7,306 nucleotides of DNA. It comes from Candidatus Atribacteria bacterium. GTDB taxonomy: Bacteria > Atribacterota > Atribacteria > Atribacterales > Atribacteraceae. Positions 1 through 6,650 of this stretch are shown here, piece after piece (position 1 is the stretch's first letter; every line of letters starts with the position of its first letter). The stretch spans positions 1-7,306 of the forward strand of contig JAPLGF010000110.1 in assembly GCA_026390275.1 (NCBI GenBank). Reading direction: 5' to 3'. Both the position numbers and the translations under genes were made by a program. The notes below the pieces were generated by a model that worked only from the letters and a program-made list of their open reading frames with translations, was not told the origin of the DNA and made no database searches.

Positions 1-833
1 AGTTTGGTAATGGGTGGCATGACCCCAAAGGCATCGGCAGTGAGAAAGATGACCACCTCCGGATGACCCCCTATACCGGGGATTTGGGCGTTGGGGATGA
101 ACTCGATGGGATAACTCACCCGGGTATTTTCGGTGTAACGTCCATCGTGGTAATCGGGAACACGGGTTTCTGGATCTAAATAGAGATTCTCCATGATGGC
201 CCCGTATCGGATGGCATCCCAGATTTGGGGTTCCTTCTGGTGAGAGAGAAAGATGGATTTGGCATAACACCCACCTTCAAAATTGAAGACCCCATGATCT
301 GACCACCCATGTTCGTCGTCTCCGATCAAGCTCCGGGTGACGTCAGCAGAAAGAGATGTCTTTCCAGTCCCGGAAAGTCCGAAGAAAATGGCAACATCGC
401 CTCTCTCTCCTACGTTCGCCGAACAGTGCATGGGGAGGATCCCTTTACCGGGGAGAATATAATTCATAACCGTGAAGATGGCCTTCTTGATCTCTCCGCA
501 GTACGAAGTTCCGCCGATGATGACTTTTTTCTCGGTGAAATTGATGATGACAAAGGCTTCGGAACGTACTCCGTCCTGGGCAGGATTGGCCTTAAATCGA
601 GGAGCACAGATGACGGTGAATTCCGGGACAAAGTGTTCAAGTTCTTCCGGGGTGGGTTCTAAAAACATATTATCCACGAAGACTGAGGCGTACGCATACT
701 CATTGATGAATCGAACCGCCAACAATACTCCCTCTTTCTTTTCCAGAGCGTGTTCGAAAAGCTCAGGGACCACCACATTATAAAACACATTCCGGACATT
801 GAAGATACCAGAGTTTTTTAAGGGATAAGACAT
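1..833 (-). CDS. pckA: ATP-type phosphoenolpyruvate carboxykinase, C-terminus off the left edge, internal N-terminal deletion
   Basis: The enzyme interconverts oxaloacetate plus ATP and phosphoenolpyruvate plus CO2 plus ADP in the cytoplasm. About 277 codons are visible and the C-terminus lies beyond position 1. Seen in the translation: the MHCSANVGE block (His136), G-L-S-G-T-G-K-T P-loop at 152-159, G-D-D-E-H-G-W at 171-177, TENTRVSYP (Arg238) and FLTADAFGVMPP near 263-274. Lys116/Lys117, His136, Lys158/Thr159 and Arg238 sit at a constant offset of about 96 from E. coli Lys212/213, His232, Lys254/Thr255 and Arg333 as I recall them. The extreme N-terminus (NVRNVFYN, then KKEGVLLA) also matches the family, but it runs straight into VRFINEYA. 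Some 80-90 residues normally found between these blocks are absent, including the GRSPKDK motif whose Arg (E. coli Arg65) contacts substrate. The frame stays open across the junction. An in-frame GTG at 840-842 is better spaced from the GGGAGGG ribosome site than the ATG at 831-833, so the protein may start three codons earlier. Identity is very sure; activity is doubtful. Confidence 0.93.
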   Translation of the reverse strand, partial: MSYPLKNSGIFNVRNVFYNVVVPELFEHALEKKEGVLLAVRFINEYAYASVFVDNMFLEPTPEELEHFVPEFTVICAPRFKANPAQDGVRSEAFVIINFTEKKVIIGGTSYCGEIKKAIFTVMNYILPGKGILPMHCSANVGERGDVAIFFGLSGTGKTSLSADVTRSLIGDDEHGWSDHGVFNFEGGCYAKSIFLSHQKEPQIWDAIRYGAIMENLYLDPETRVPDYHDGRYTENTRVSYPIEFIPNAQIPGIGGHPEVVIFLTADAFGVMPPITK

Positions 834-852
834 GCTCCGCACGGTGCGTATA

Positions 853-859
853 CCCTCCC
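853..859 (-). promoter_or_regulatory. Ribosome binding site for pckA (GGGAGGG)
   Basis: The minus strand reads GGGAGGG here. It lies 10 bases upstream of an in-frame GTG (840-842) and 19 bases upstream of the ATG at 831-833. The spacing therefore favours GTG as the true start, although a GGAG directly before the ATG leaves some doubt. Confidence 0.5.
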
Positions 860-866
860 AAAATAG

Positions 867-908
867 ATTTTCCCAATTCTATCATAAATAATTGTGCAAT
901 CGGAAAAT
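867..908 (-). promoter_or_regulatory. Imperfect nested inverted repeat around a possible pckA -10 box
   Basis: The 7-base arms ATTTTCC (867-873) and GGAAAAT (902-908) enclose a second pair, CAATT (874-878) and AATTG (890-894). The loop contains TATGAT on the minus strand (881-886), which resembles a -10 hexamer about 40 bases upstream of the pckA start. I see no convincing -35 at 16-18 bases. It could be an operator or promoter region for pckA, separating it from the sugar genes, but the AT-rich sequence makes chance matches easy. Confidence 0.25.
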
Positions 909-930
909 TTACTTTTCACTACTCACTATT
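906..930 (-). repeat. Degenerate heptamer-type repeat at the kinase 3' end
   Basis: The minus strand reads AGTGAGTAGTGAAAAGTAAA-like sequence here, built from GTGAGTA/GTGAAAA units. The same style of sequence recurs at 5579-5611. The stop codon and last residues of the kinase (NSE-stop) are encoded within it. Such degenerate 7-base-period repeats are usually dispersed, non-coding genomic repeats; that classification is inference from two copies. Confidence 0.45.
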
Positions 931-1745
931 TTTTCTCATCACCCCGTGGGAAAGGAAGGTCTCCACCTGCTGGCGATTGGGGATTCCGGTTCGTCCACCC
1001 AGTTTGGTACATTTTAAGGCCGCCATGGCATTGGAAAAACGAGCGGTGGTTCGAAGATCCCATTTTTGCAGGAGTCCATAGATAAAGGCACCGTGGAACA
1101 CATCACCGCATCCGGTGGTATCGACCACATCAACGGAAAATCCCGGTTCAATGAACGATTCCACTCCGTCATAACAGAGACATCCCTTCTCCCCCAGGGT
1201 GAGGACAACAATTTTGGGACCCATATGATGAATTTTCTGCACTGCTTCTTCATAATGATCAGGATTAAAACAGCGGGCAAAATTTTCTGACCCGATCGCC
1301 ACATCCACCAGAGAAAGAAGTTGCTCCATCCGGCGGAACAGAGAAACTCTGGATCGAAATCGTACTGTTCCAGTGGTTTCAATTCCTTGTACCAGACAAT
1401 GGTCCTCTTCCCACTCCCCTTTTCAATGATGCAAAAGGCAATGATCGAGGATACTCCTTTTTCTACCACCATATGACTGGTATCGACTCCTTCTTCTGCC
1501 AACCCCGACAAAATGAAGGAACCGGGTTCATCATCTCCAATTTTTCCAATAAATGATGTCTTCATCCCCAAACGAGCGAGAGTGACCAGAGCAGTGGGTA
1601 CTTCTCCCCCTCCCTGTCGTTTCAATTCCAGCATTCTCATCCGCACATCGAGTTCAGGATACTTAGGTACCACTCCTAAATAATCCGCTGCTGTATTTCC
1701 GACTCCCACTACATCAAAATGAACATCCGCTTTGATCATCTCCAT
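919..1745 (-). pseudogene. PfkB-family (ribokinase-like) sugar kinase, frameshifted with an internal deletion
   Basis: PfkB kinases phosphorylate sugars or nucleosides with ATP in the cytoplasm. The N-terminal part (1745 down to about 1330, about 138 residues) shows the VVGVGNTAADY start, the substrate-site region RQGGGEVPTALVTLARLG at 43-60 and FIGKIGDDEPG at 65-75. It runs in family order to DPEFLCSA and then becomes unrelated sequence (SNFFLWWMWRSG). Family sequence resumes in another frame as MEQLLSLVDVAIGSE from about 1329. It continues through VVLTLGEKGC to DTTGCGDVFHGAF, the C-terminal signature with catalytic Asp at 1102-1104, and ends at 919. Between LCSA and MEQLL the family normally has a strand-helix-strand segment of roughly 30-35 residues. 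This is therefore a deletion of 3n+1 bases, not a simple indel. The start has GAGGAGG at 1755-1761, 9 bases upstream of the ATG. It follows the second UroD gene by 47 bases and is probably in the same operon. The substrate cannot be told from sequence. Decay and assembly collapse are both possible. Confidence 0.9.
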
Positions 1746-1754
1746 CTATGGTTT

Positions 1755-1761
1755 CCTCCTC
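1755..1761 (-). promoter_or_regulatory. Ribosome binding site of the sugar kinase (GAGGAGG)
   Basis: GAGGAGG on the minus strand ends 9 bases before the ATG at 1743-1745 and supports that start. It indicates that the kinase had its own initiation signal within the operon. Confidence 0.6.
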
Positions 1762-1792
1762 GTGAAAAAAAGGAAAGGGGTCCGATTCATGA

Positions 1793-2875
1793 TTACTCCT
1801 TCACCAAACCTCCGTACTTTTTCGCTGCCTCGACTAAAGCAATAAGATTCTCTAAGGGAACTTCCGGTTCAATCAGGTGAGTGGGACTGAGGACAAGTCC
1901 CCCATTAAACCCGACTGTTTCGATGCGGGTTTTCACTTCCTGACGGACATCGTCGGGGGTTCCGAAAGGAAGGGTCTTCTGAATACCGATGGTTCCCCAG
2001 AAAGCCAAACGGTCTCCATAGATTCGCTTCAGTCGGGCGGGGTCCATGCATTCGGGCTGAACCGGGTTGAGAACATCGATCCCCGCCTCAATGAAATCCG
2101 ATATCAATGGTTCCACATACCCGTCGCTGTGATAGGAGATGAGGACATCCGGCTTGATACTCCTGGCACTGGAAATAACCCGTGCCAGACGGGGCTTGAG
2201 CCATTTCTGATAGAGTGTGGGGGAGAGCATCAGTTTGGTTTGAGTCCCAACATCATCCCCCAGACGAATGACATCCACTCCGGCTTCGGCGAAGCGTTTC
2301 ACCTGGAAACAACGGAGTTCAGTAATTCGATCCAGTAAAAAGGTGGGAATGTCCTCCTGGTCAAAAAAATCGAGAAGCAGTCCCTCCCACCCCCGTATCT
2401 GCCAGGCTACCTCAAAAATGGTCATCTCCAAAAAAGCGACAGCGGCAAGCTCCTTTTCATGAATAGCCTGGACCCGCTTTTCTAAATCGTGGTGCCGGTA
2501 CTCTTCCCGGAGATCAGGAAAGGGATAGCTAGCAAAATCACCAACCGACGTCGCCCTGATCATGGGAGCCACAAAGTGGTCAAAAGCAGGATTGGATCCT
2601 TCGACAAAGGCGGTTCCCCACTCGTTCAGGGTATATGTCCCCGGTTTGAAGGAATGAGGGTGAAACGGAATAAACCTTTCCAGGGGAAGACGAGTGGGAT
2701 AAAATTCAATATATTCTATATTTTGTTCCGCACCAAAAAAGGAATAGAGGTCCTGGTATCCGGTGGTTTTCAAAAAGTGTCGATAGGCCTCCCGATTCAT
2801 ATCGGTAAGAACCAGAGGAATGTGGTCCGGTTTTCGCCGGTTTAAAGTGGTCAGTATTCGTTCACGGGGATTCAT
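1793..2875 (-). CDS. UroD-superfamily protein B (methyltransferase-like), 360 aa
   Basis: The protein has the fold-family sequence of uroporphyrinogen decarboxylase, which also includes corrinoid/coenzyme M-type methyltransferases. Family marks in order: MNPRERILTTLNRRKPDHIPL at the start, RLGDDVGTQ (204-212) with the Asp pair, SPTLYQKWLKP, YHSDGYVEPLI (248-258), GIDVLNPVQPECMDP, FWGTIGIQKTLPFGTPDDV, and LSPTHLIEPEVPLENL near the end. Zinc methyltransferases of the MtaA type use His-x-Cys...Cys. Here the matching place is His249-x-Asp251 with Cys276, so one ligand position differs. The length is usual for the family. The ATG overlaps the stop of the upstream UroD gene in an ATGA, which suggests translational coupling and perhaps joint function. 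A true haem-pathway UroD is unlikely given the sugar-gene context and divergent motifs. The family assignment is firm; the reaction is unknown. Confidence 0.88.
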   Translation of the reverse strand: MNPRERILTTLNRRKPDHIPLVLTDMNREAYRHFLKTTGYQDLYSFFGAEQNIEYIEFYPTRLPLERFIPFHPHSFKPGTYTLNEWGTAFVEGSNPAFDHFVAPMIRATSVGDFASYPFPDLREEYRHHDLEKRVQAIHEKELAAVAFLEMTIFEVAWQIRGWEGLLLDFFDQEDIPTFLLDRITELRCFQVKRFAEAGVDVIRLGDDVGTQTKLMLSPTLYQKWLKPRLARVISSARSIKPDVLISYHSDGYVEPLISDFIEAGIDVLNPVQPECMDPARLKRIYGDRLAFWGTIGIQKTLPFGTPDDVRQEVKTRIETVGFNGGLVLSPTHLIEPEVPLENLIALVEAAKKYGGLVKE

Positions 2876-4020
2876 AAACGATGATCCTCTTGGGAGGAGG
2901 GATGATTAGTATACTCTTTTTCCACCTTTCTTAAAGTTTCGATGTAGTAACAAAAGTTCTCGAAAGAAATATCGGCCGGAATATGATGATCAATCGAAGG
3001 GAAGTAACCACCCCGTTCCAGAAGAGCTGGCACTTTCCGTTCGATTTCTTCCTGAATCGCCGATTTATCTTTCAAAAGAGCTCGTTTGTCGATCCCTCCT
3101 AAGAGCGCCAGATCGGGATATTTTTCCCGAATGAGCCGGGGCTCCATCCCCGCCGCAATTTCACACGGAAGGAAGATGTTGACTCCTCCTTCGATAAAGA
3201 GAGGGAGAAGCCCAAAATTGTTCCCATCGGAATCCACCATGAAGAGCTTCAATCCATAAGTCTCCCCGAGATGGTCGACCAGTTTCTGGTAATAGGGGAG
3301 AATGAACTCCTGGAAGTGCTGGGGAGAAATGAGAGAAGATGTTTTGTAGGCCATATCTTCCCAAAAGAACACATAATCAAAATCGATGAGCGGACAGAGA
3401 TGATCGGCGATTCCGGCAGACAGAATGGCCCATTGCTCCATGATGTCATGCAGGAACTCTGGCTCATCGTAATAGAGATACGCCAGCTTCTCTTCTCCAA
3501 ACAAACTCCGCTGAAAACCATATCCCCCACAGAATCCCAACCGTAGAATAAAATCCCTCTGTCGAAGCTCCGGCGCTATTCTTTCCACTCCCTGGTAACG
3601 TCCGTCACTCTCGGGATCCAGTCTCTCCTTCAGTGATTCCCAGCCCTTTCGATCCTGAAGGGGAAACCGGAGAAATTGGGGCATGGAGGTAGACATTTTC
3701 AATTGCTTTTTGATGATCCCGTCCCCTTCCCGTCGGATCACAAATTCATCGGTCTCCTCAAGTATATCAACGGAAAAAGGAGGCCAGTACGCAGGCTGGA
3801 TCACGGTATCAGTGTGGTAACGGATGACTTCCGGTGCATTATCCATGAAGAGATCCAACTGGAAAAATTGTTGGGGAGTCTGATTGAGCGGGAGCCCCTC
3901 CCCGTACCATCTCCGTATCGTTTCCTCCCAGAACCCCATGGCCTCAAAATGCGGGAAATAATCAGGCTTTTCAAAATTGGCTATTTTCTGAAACGCTTCT
4001 CTTACTCCCGATCCCATCAC
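2872..4020 (-). CDS. UroD-superfamily protein A (methyltransferase-like), 382 aa
   Basis: This is a second, clearly different member of the UroD superfamily. Visible blocks: REAFQKIANFEKPDYFPHFE at the N-terminus, FCGGYGFQRSLFGEE (163-177), a central FFWEDMAYKTSSLISPQHFQEF (218-239), MVDSDGN (261-267), LPCEIAAGMEP (284-293), LLGGIDKRAL (307-315), SIDHHIP and FENFCYYIETL (353-363). The position equivalent to the methyltransferase zinc His-x-Cys is Asp263-x-Asp265. Cys286 does not align with Cys276 of protein B, so the metal site, if present, is differently built. AAGGGAG lies 6 bases before a GTG (4018-4020) that is directly followed by ATG (4015-4017), so either may initiate. It lies 44 bases after the isomerase gene and overlaps the next UroD gene by 4 bases. 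The reaction is not known; a paired or heteromeric role with protein B is inference. Confidence 0.87.
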   Translation of the reverse strand: MMGSGVREAFQKIANFEKPDYFPHFEAMGFWEETIRRWYGEGLPLNQTPQQFFQLDLFMDNAPEVIRYHTDTVIQPAYWPPFSVDILEETDEFVIRREGDGIIKKQLKMSTSMPQFLRFPLQDRKGWESLKERLDPESDGRYQGVERIAPELRQRDFILRLGFCGGYGFQRSLFGEEKLAYLYYDEPEFLHDIMEQWAILSAGIADHLCPLIDFDYVFFWEDMAYKTSSLISPQHFQEFILPYYQKLVDHLGETYGLKLFMVDSDGNNFGLLPLFIEGGVNIFLPCEIAAGMEPRLIREKYPDLALLGGIDKRALLKDKSAIQEEIERKVPALLERGGYFPSIDHHIPADISFENFCYYIETLRKVEKEYTNHPSSQEDHRL

Positions 4021-4026
4021 GTATGA

Positions 4027-4033
4027 CTCCCTT
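4027..4033 (-). promoter_or_regulatory. Ribosome binding site of UroD-like gene A (AAGGGAG)
   Basis: AAGGGAG on the minus strand is 6 bases from GTG (4018-4020) and 9 bases from ATG (4015-4017). Both starts are acceptable and differ by one residue. A short upstream ATG frame (from 4043) ends at once and is not a gene. Confidence 0.55.
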
Positions 4034-4048
4034 CTTCATCCATGAAAA

Positions 4049-4067
4049 TGAAATCAATATTATTTCA
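4049..4067 (-). other. Short AT-rich hairpin at the isomerase stop codon
   Basis: The 6-base arms TGAAAT and ATTTCA flank a 7-base loop, and the minus strand continues with TTTTC. The TGA of the first arm is the isomerase stop codon. The stem is weak, with only one G-C pair, so it is at best a mild attenuator or 3'-end stabiliser rather than a real terminator. Confidence 0.25.
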
Positions 4068-5561
4068 ATCGGCTGACAAGTATTCAATGCCATAGAAACC
4101 GCAGAGGATTCGGAGTTCTTTGGTGATGTCACCAAAGGCCATGGCCAAATGATGGGAAAAACCATGTTCCAGGATGAGTTCATTGAGCTTCTGGTTATTT
4201 TTCACTTCCACATCGCTGGCGGAATAGAGCATGCCTTTGGCTGTCCGGAGTTTACTTTCTCCGGTGAAGGTCAACATCTTAAAATGTCCCCCCTCATCCT
4301 GGATCAGGTTAATCCCGGTTTTAACCCCGTAGGCAAACTGACCGATGTGAGCCGGGCCAATACTCAATCCTCCCTGGCGATCCGGGCTCTTTTCGGCGAT
4401 GGCATCATTGACGGCGATTTCTCCTTCCATGATTCTCCGTTTCGTCTCCTCGTCTACCTTTCCCGGGTATGGTTGCACATTTGGCGCCATCCACCCCCCG
4501 ATACCCACCCCACAGTGTCCCAGCTGAATAACGGGTCCCAGACCGGTATAGTTGACGAAATCTAAGCAGGCCGAGGGTTTCCCGGAAAGGAGAGTCCCCA
4601 GGCTTTGAGCAACGGCGGTCGGCCAGTCACCTTCACAACTGGCAGCCCAAACATCTCCCTGAGCCAGCAACCACCCAATGGAAAAGCAGGGAGCGATTCC
4701 AATATAGGGTTCACCCATTTCTGGCCAGCATCGGAAAGCGGCGGAGGTAAAGCCATTGGCCTGGATGAGACTACGAAAAGCATGGTAGAGCCAGGCTGCC
4801 TTGATCACTATTTCATCATCCACCAGAACGACCCGCCTATCTTTCATTCGCTCCGCAGTAACTCTGACCTCATCTTCACTAAAATGGACTTCTCCTGAAT
4901 ACCCTTTTGCTTTCCCGGTTCGGTAAGTATTCATGACTGCGGTCCAGTCAATAGTTTCCACCCGGGTACCAAAAACCCGGGCATATTCCAGCTGGTTTCC
5001 GCTGGCAGAATGAAAACCACCCGGGGCATCACCAAATCGTCCCACAATGTCATTCCGTAACTCCTTCACGGTCTGAAAGACCCGGAACAACATCTGAAGT
5101 TCCTCTCGGTACCAGGGGTCTTCCGGCCATCCGGCTAAGGGATAAAGATACCGTCCGATCCGTTTGGCCACAAAATTATTCATGATCACTCCACACCAGG
5201 CATTGGTGGTCCATTCCGGTTTCTCAAGCACAATTTCCTGCGGAGCAGTAACGATCAGGGGAATATTAAAAAGGTAAGGATCGTTGGCCAGGGTTAAAAA
5301 AGTATTGCCATTGGGAAAGGCACTATCCAGAACGATGACCACATCCACCATTTTCTGGATAAACACTTCAATAGCTTTTTTCATCTCCTGCGGGCTGAAC
5401 ACCCTCTCGGGATAGAAAACCGAATCCGGATCAACGAGTCCCTTTTCTACAAAGGAATGAAACAGTTCCCGGTACTGTCTCTCCACTTCTTCCTTCCCGG
5501 GCAGGCTAAAAACAGTAATAGCATTGGCCACAATTCCTACTTTAGGTCCCTTTTTCTGCAT
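4065..5561 (-). CDS. L-fucose/L-arabinose isomerase-like protein, 498 aa
   Basis: The protein resembles the FucI/AraA superfamily, metal-dependent cytoplasmic enzymes interconverting aldoses and ketoses. Numbering from the chosen ATG (5559-5561): a Rossmann-like start KKGPKVGIVANAITVF, a domain-1 stretch with VDVVIVLDSAFPNGNTF (72-88), then AFRCWPEMGEPYIGIAPC (275-292), ASCEGDWPTAVAQSLGTLLSGK, ACLDFVNYTG and LGHCGVGIGGW. The end has FSHHLAMAFGDITKELR (468-484). Glu310 of CEGD and Asp334 of LDFVN are 24 residues apart, the same spacing as the metal ligands Glu337/Asp361 of E. coli FucI as I recall. His470 or His471 near the end would match the third ligand, His528. An upstream in-frame ATG at 5601-5603 would add 14 residues, but it has almost no usable ribosome site and lies in a repeat, so I prefer the later ATG. 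The protein is shorter than FucI (about 590 aa) and close to AraA. The sugar is not identifiable. It lies between the permeases and the UroD pair. Confidence 0.85.
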   Translation of the reverse strand: MQKKGPKVGIVANAITVFSLPGKEEVERQYRELFHSFVEKGLVDPDSVFYPERVFSPQEMKKAIEVFIQKMVDVVIVLDSAFPNGNTFLTLANDPYLFNIPLIVTAPQEIVLEKPEWTTNAWCGVIMNNFVAKRIGRYLYPLAGWPEDPWYREELQMLFRVFQTVKELRNDIVGRFGDAPGGFHSASGNQLEYARVFGTRVETIDWTAVMNTYRTGKAKGYSGEVHFSEDEVRVTAERMKDRRVVLVDDEIVIKAAWLYHAFRSLIQANGFTSAAFRCWPEMGEPYIGIAPCFSIGWLLAQGDVWAASCEGDWPTAVAQSLGTLLSGKPSACLDFVNYTGLGPVIQLGHCGVGIGGWMAPNVQPYPGKVDEETKRRIMEGEIAVNDAIAEKSPDRQGGLSIGPAHIGQFAYGVKTGINLIQDEGGHFKMLTFTGESKLRTAKGMLYSASDVEVKNNQKLNELILEHGFSHHLAMAFGDITKELRILCGFYGIEYLSAD

Positions 5562-5572
5562 GGTATGGTTTT

Positions 5573-5579
5573 CCTCCTT
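5573..5579 (-). promoter_or_regulatory. Ribosome binding site deciding the isomerase start (AAGGAGG)
   Basis: AAGGAGG on the minus strand lies 11 bases before the ATG at 5559-5561. It falls inside the extra reading frame that would begin at 5603, which argues that the extended N-terminus is untranslated leader. Confidence 0.6.
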
Positions 5580-5611
5580 CTTTTCACTTTTCACACTACT
5601 CATTCCTCACT
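5579..5611 (-). repeat. Degenerate heptamer-type repeat between permease and isomerase
   Basis: The minus strand holds roughly four 7-base units of the pattern GTGAGGA, ATGAGTA, GTGTGAAAA (irregular) and GTGAAAA. The core TGAGTAGTG followed by AAAAGT is shared with 906-930. It occupies about half of the 65-base gap between permease and isomerase and creates a false upstream start codon. Related degenerate heptamer repeats are scattered in some anaerobe genomes; here only two copies can be seen. Confidence 0.5.
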
Positions 5612-5626
5612 GTATTTTCCGGGTCG

Positions 5627-6646
5627 TCACATCCGGTTTTTCCCTCTCCCCATCCCCTGCAATAAGCAGAAGATGATGAGGAGAAGTGCCACGGCGGCGT
5701 CGATCCAGTACCCGGATGCACCAGCCAAAATCAGACCACTCTTGAAAGAGGAAAAGGCAAAGGCTGCTAAGGAAACCGCCACGATGCTCCCGACCCCTCC
5801 AGAAAAAGCGGTTCCTCCCATGACCGATGCCGCGATAGCTTCAATTTCCATTCCGTAACCCATGCTGCTCATCCCAATTCGGGTCATGAACCAGTCGGTT
5901 CGGGCAATATAAACGGCACCGGCAAAAGCGGCCAGGGCGGATGAGATCATGAAGCAAATAATCTTGGTTCGATTCACATTCACTCCCAGTGCTCGGGCTG
6001 TTTCCCTGCTCCCACCAGTGGCCTGAATCCAGTTTCCCAGTTTGGAATGGTTGAGAAGGTAGTTGAAAAGCAAAGCAATCCCGATAAACCAAAAGAAGAG
6101 CCGGGGAAAGTAACCGATACGTCCACCCAGAGCACTGAGCAGAAAGGATTTTTCACCTTTGTAGGAAATGAAGCTTCCTCCAAAACCCCCGATAAGGAGT
6201 CCCCGCAAGATCCACATCGTTCCCAGAGTGGTGATAAGAGCTGGAATTTTAAATTTCACGGTGAGCAAGCCATTCCCCAGCCCGATCAGGCAGCCAAAAC
6301 CAATGGCCAAGAGAAAGCTCACCGGAAATGGGAAACCCAGGTTGGAGAGAACAGTCCCGATGACTGCTCCCCATCCGTAAACAGAAGCAATTGACAGGTC
6401 GATTTCACCGGAAACGATGACAAAGGTTTCACCCATGGCTAAGATGGCCAGCTCGGAACCAAGCAAGAGAATGCCCGGAAAAATGAAAGGACCAAGAAAG
6501 TCTTTGGAAAACAAGGAAAAGGTGATGAATATAACCGCCAATGCTAATAGCACCGTGAATTCACGGGTCAGGATAAATTTCTTCCCATTTTTTTCTGAGA
6601 CCGAACGGGGAGAAGTCTCGACGTCTCCCAGGTGAGTGTTCACCAT
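5627..6646 (-). CDS. RbsC-type sugar ABC transporter permease, complete, 339 aa
   Basis: This is an inner-membrane permease of the CUT2 (ribose/xylose/galactose) ABC family, which passes monosaccharides delivered by a periplasmic binding protein. After a charged cytoplasmic tail of about 28 residues come multiple hydrophobic segments at roughly 29-47, 57-79, 85-101, 107-131, 134-154, 181-198, 226-247, 284-306 and 314-330. Family marks are SGEIDLSIASVYGWGAV (79-95), NGLLTVKFKIPALITTLGTMWILRGL (125-150), GNWIQATGGSRETARALGVNVNRTK and MEIEAIAASVMGGTAFSGGVGSI (266-288). AGGAGG lies 4 bases before the ATG (6644-6646) and 7 bases before a directly following GTG (6641-6643), so GTG may be the true start. 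It follows the other permease by 82 bases and precedes the isomerase. The substrate is unknown, probably the sugar handled by the downstream enzymes. Confidence 0.92.
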   Translation of the reverse strand: MVNTHLGDVETSPRSVSEKNGKKFILTREFTVLLALAVIFITFSLFSKDFLGPFIFPGILLLGSELAILAMGETFVIVSGEIDLSIASVYGWGAVIGTVLSNLGFPFPVSFLLAIGFGCLIGLGNGLLTVKFKIPALITTLGTMWILRGLLIGGFGGSFISYKGEKSFLLSALGGRIGYFPRLFFWFIGIALLFNYLLNHSKLGNWIQATGGSRETARALGVNVNRTKIICFMISSALAAFAGAVYIARTDWFMTRIGMSSMGYGMEIEAIAASVMGGTAFSGGVGSIVAVSLAAFAFSSFKSGLILAGASGYWIDAAVALLLIIFCLLQGMGRGKNRM

Positions 6647-6650
6647 AGTC

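Noticed and set aside
309..662. Plus-strand open frame of 117 codons
   Set aside because: It is the antisense of pckA, which has unmistakable P-loop and active-site motifs; the plus-strand translation is low in meaning and has no ribosome site.
1300..1360. Programmed ribosomal frameshift in the kinase
   Set aside because: A programmed shift would join the two frames without losing sequence. Here a whole structural segment is missing, and no slippery run or stimulatory hairpin is evident.
1746..1792. Terminator between UroD gene B and the kinase
   Set aside because: The gap has a pyrimidine-rich T run on the minus strand but no stem before it, so read-through into the kinase is expected.
1877..2338. 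Plus-strand open frame of 153 codons
   Set aside because: It lies wholly antisense to the UroD-like gene B and shows no family resemblance.
1793..4020. Haem-pathway uroporphyrinogen decarboxylase (hemE)
   Set aside because: Both proteins have divergent active-site regions and sit in a sugar operon with no other haem genes; the superfamily label alone does not support hemE.
4149..4565. Plus-strand open frame of 138 codons
   Set aside because: Antisense to the isomerase-like gene, with no recognisable domain.
5562..5603. Extended 512-residue form of the isomerase
   Set aside because: The extra 14 residues are repeat-derived and charged. The upstream ATG has only a GAGGA touching it, while AAGGAGG precedes the later ATG.
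5457..5858. Plus-strand open frame of 133 codons spanning the permease-isomerase border
   Set aside because: It overlaps two well-supported minus-strand genes and the repeat; the hydrophobic start is a by-product of the antisense sequence.
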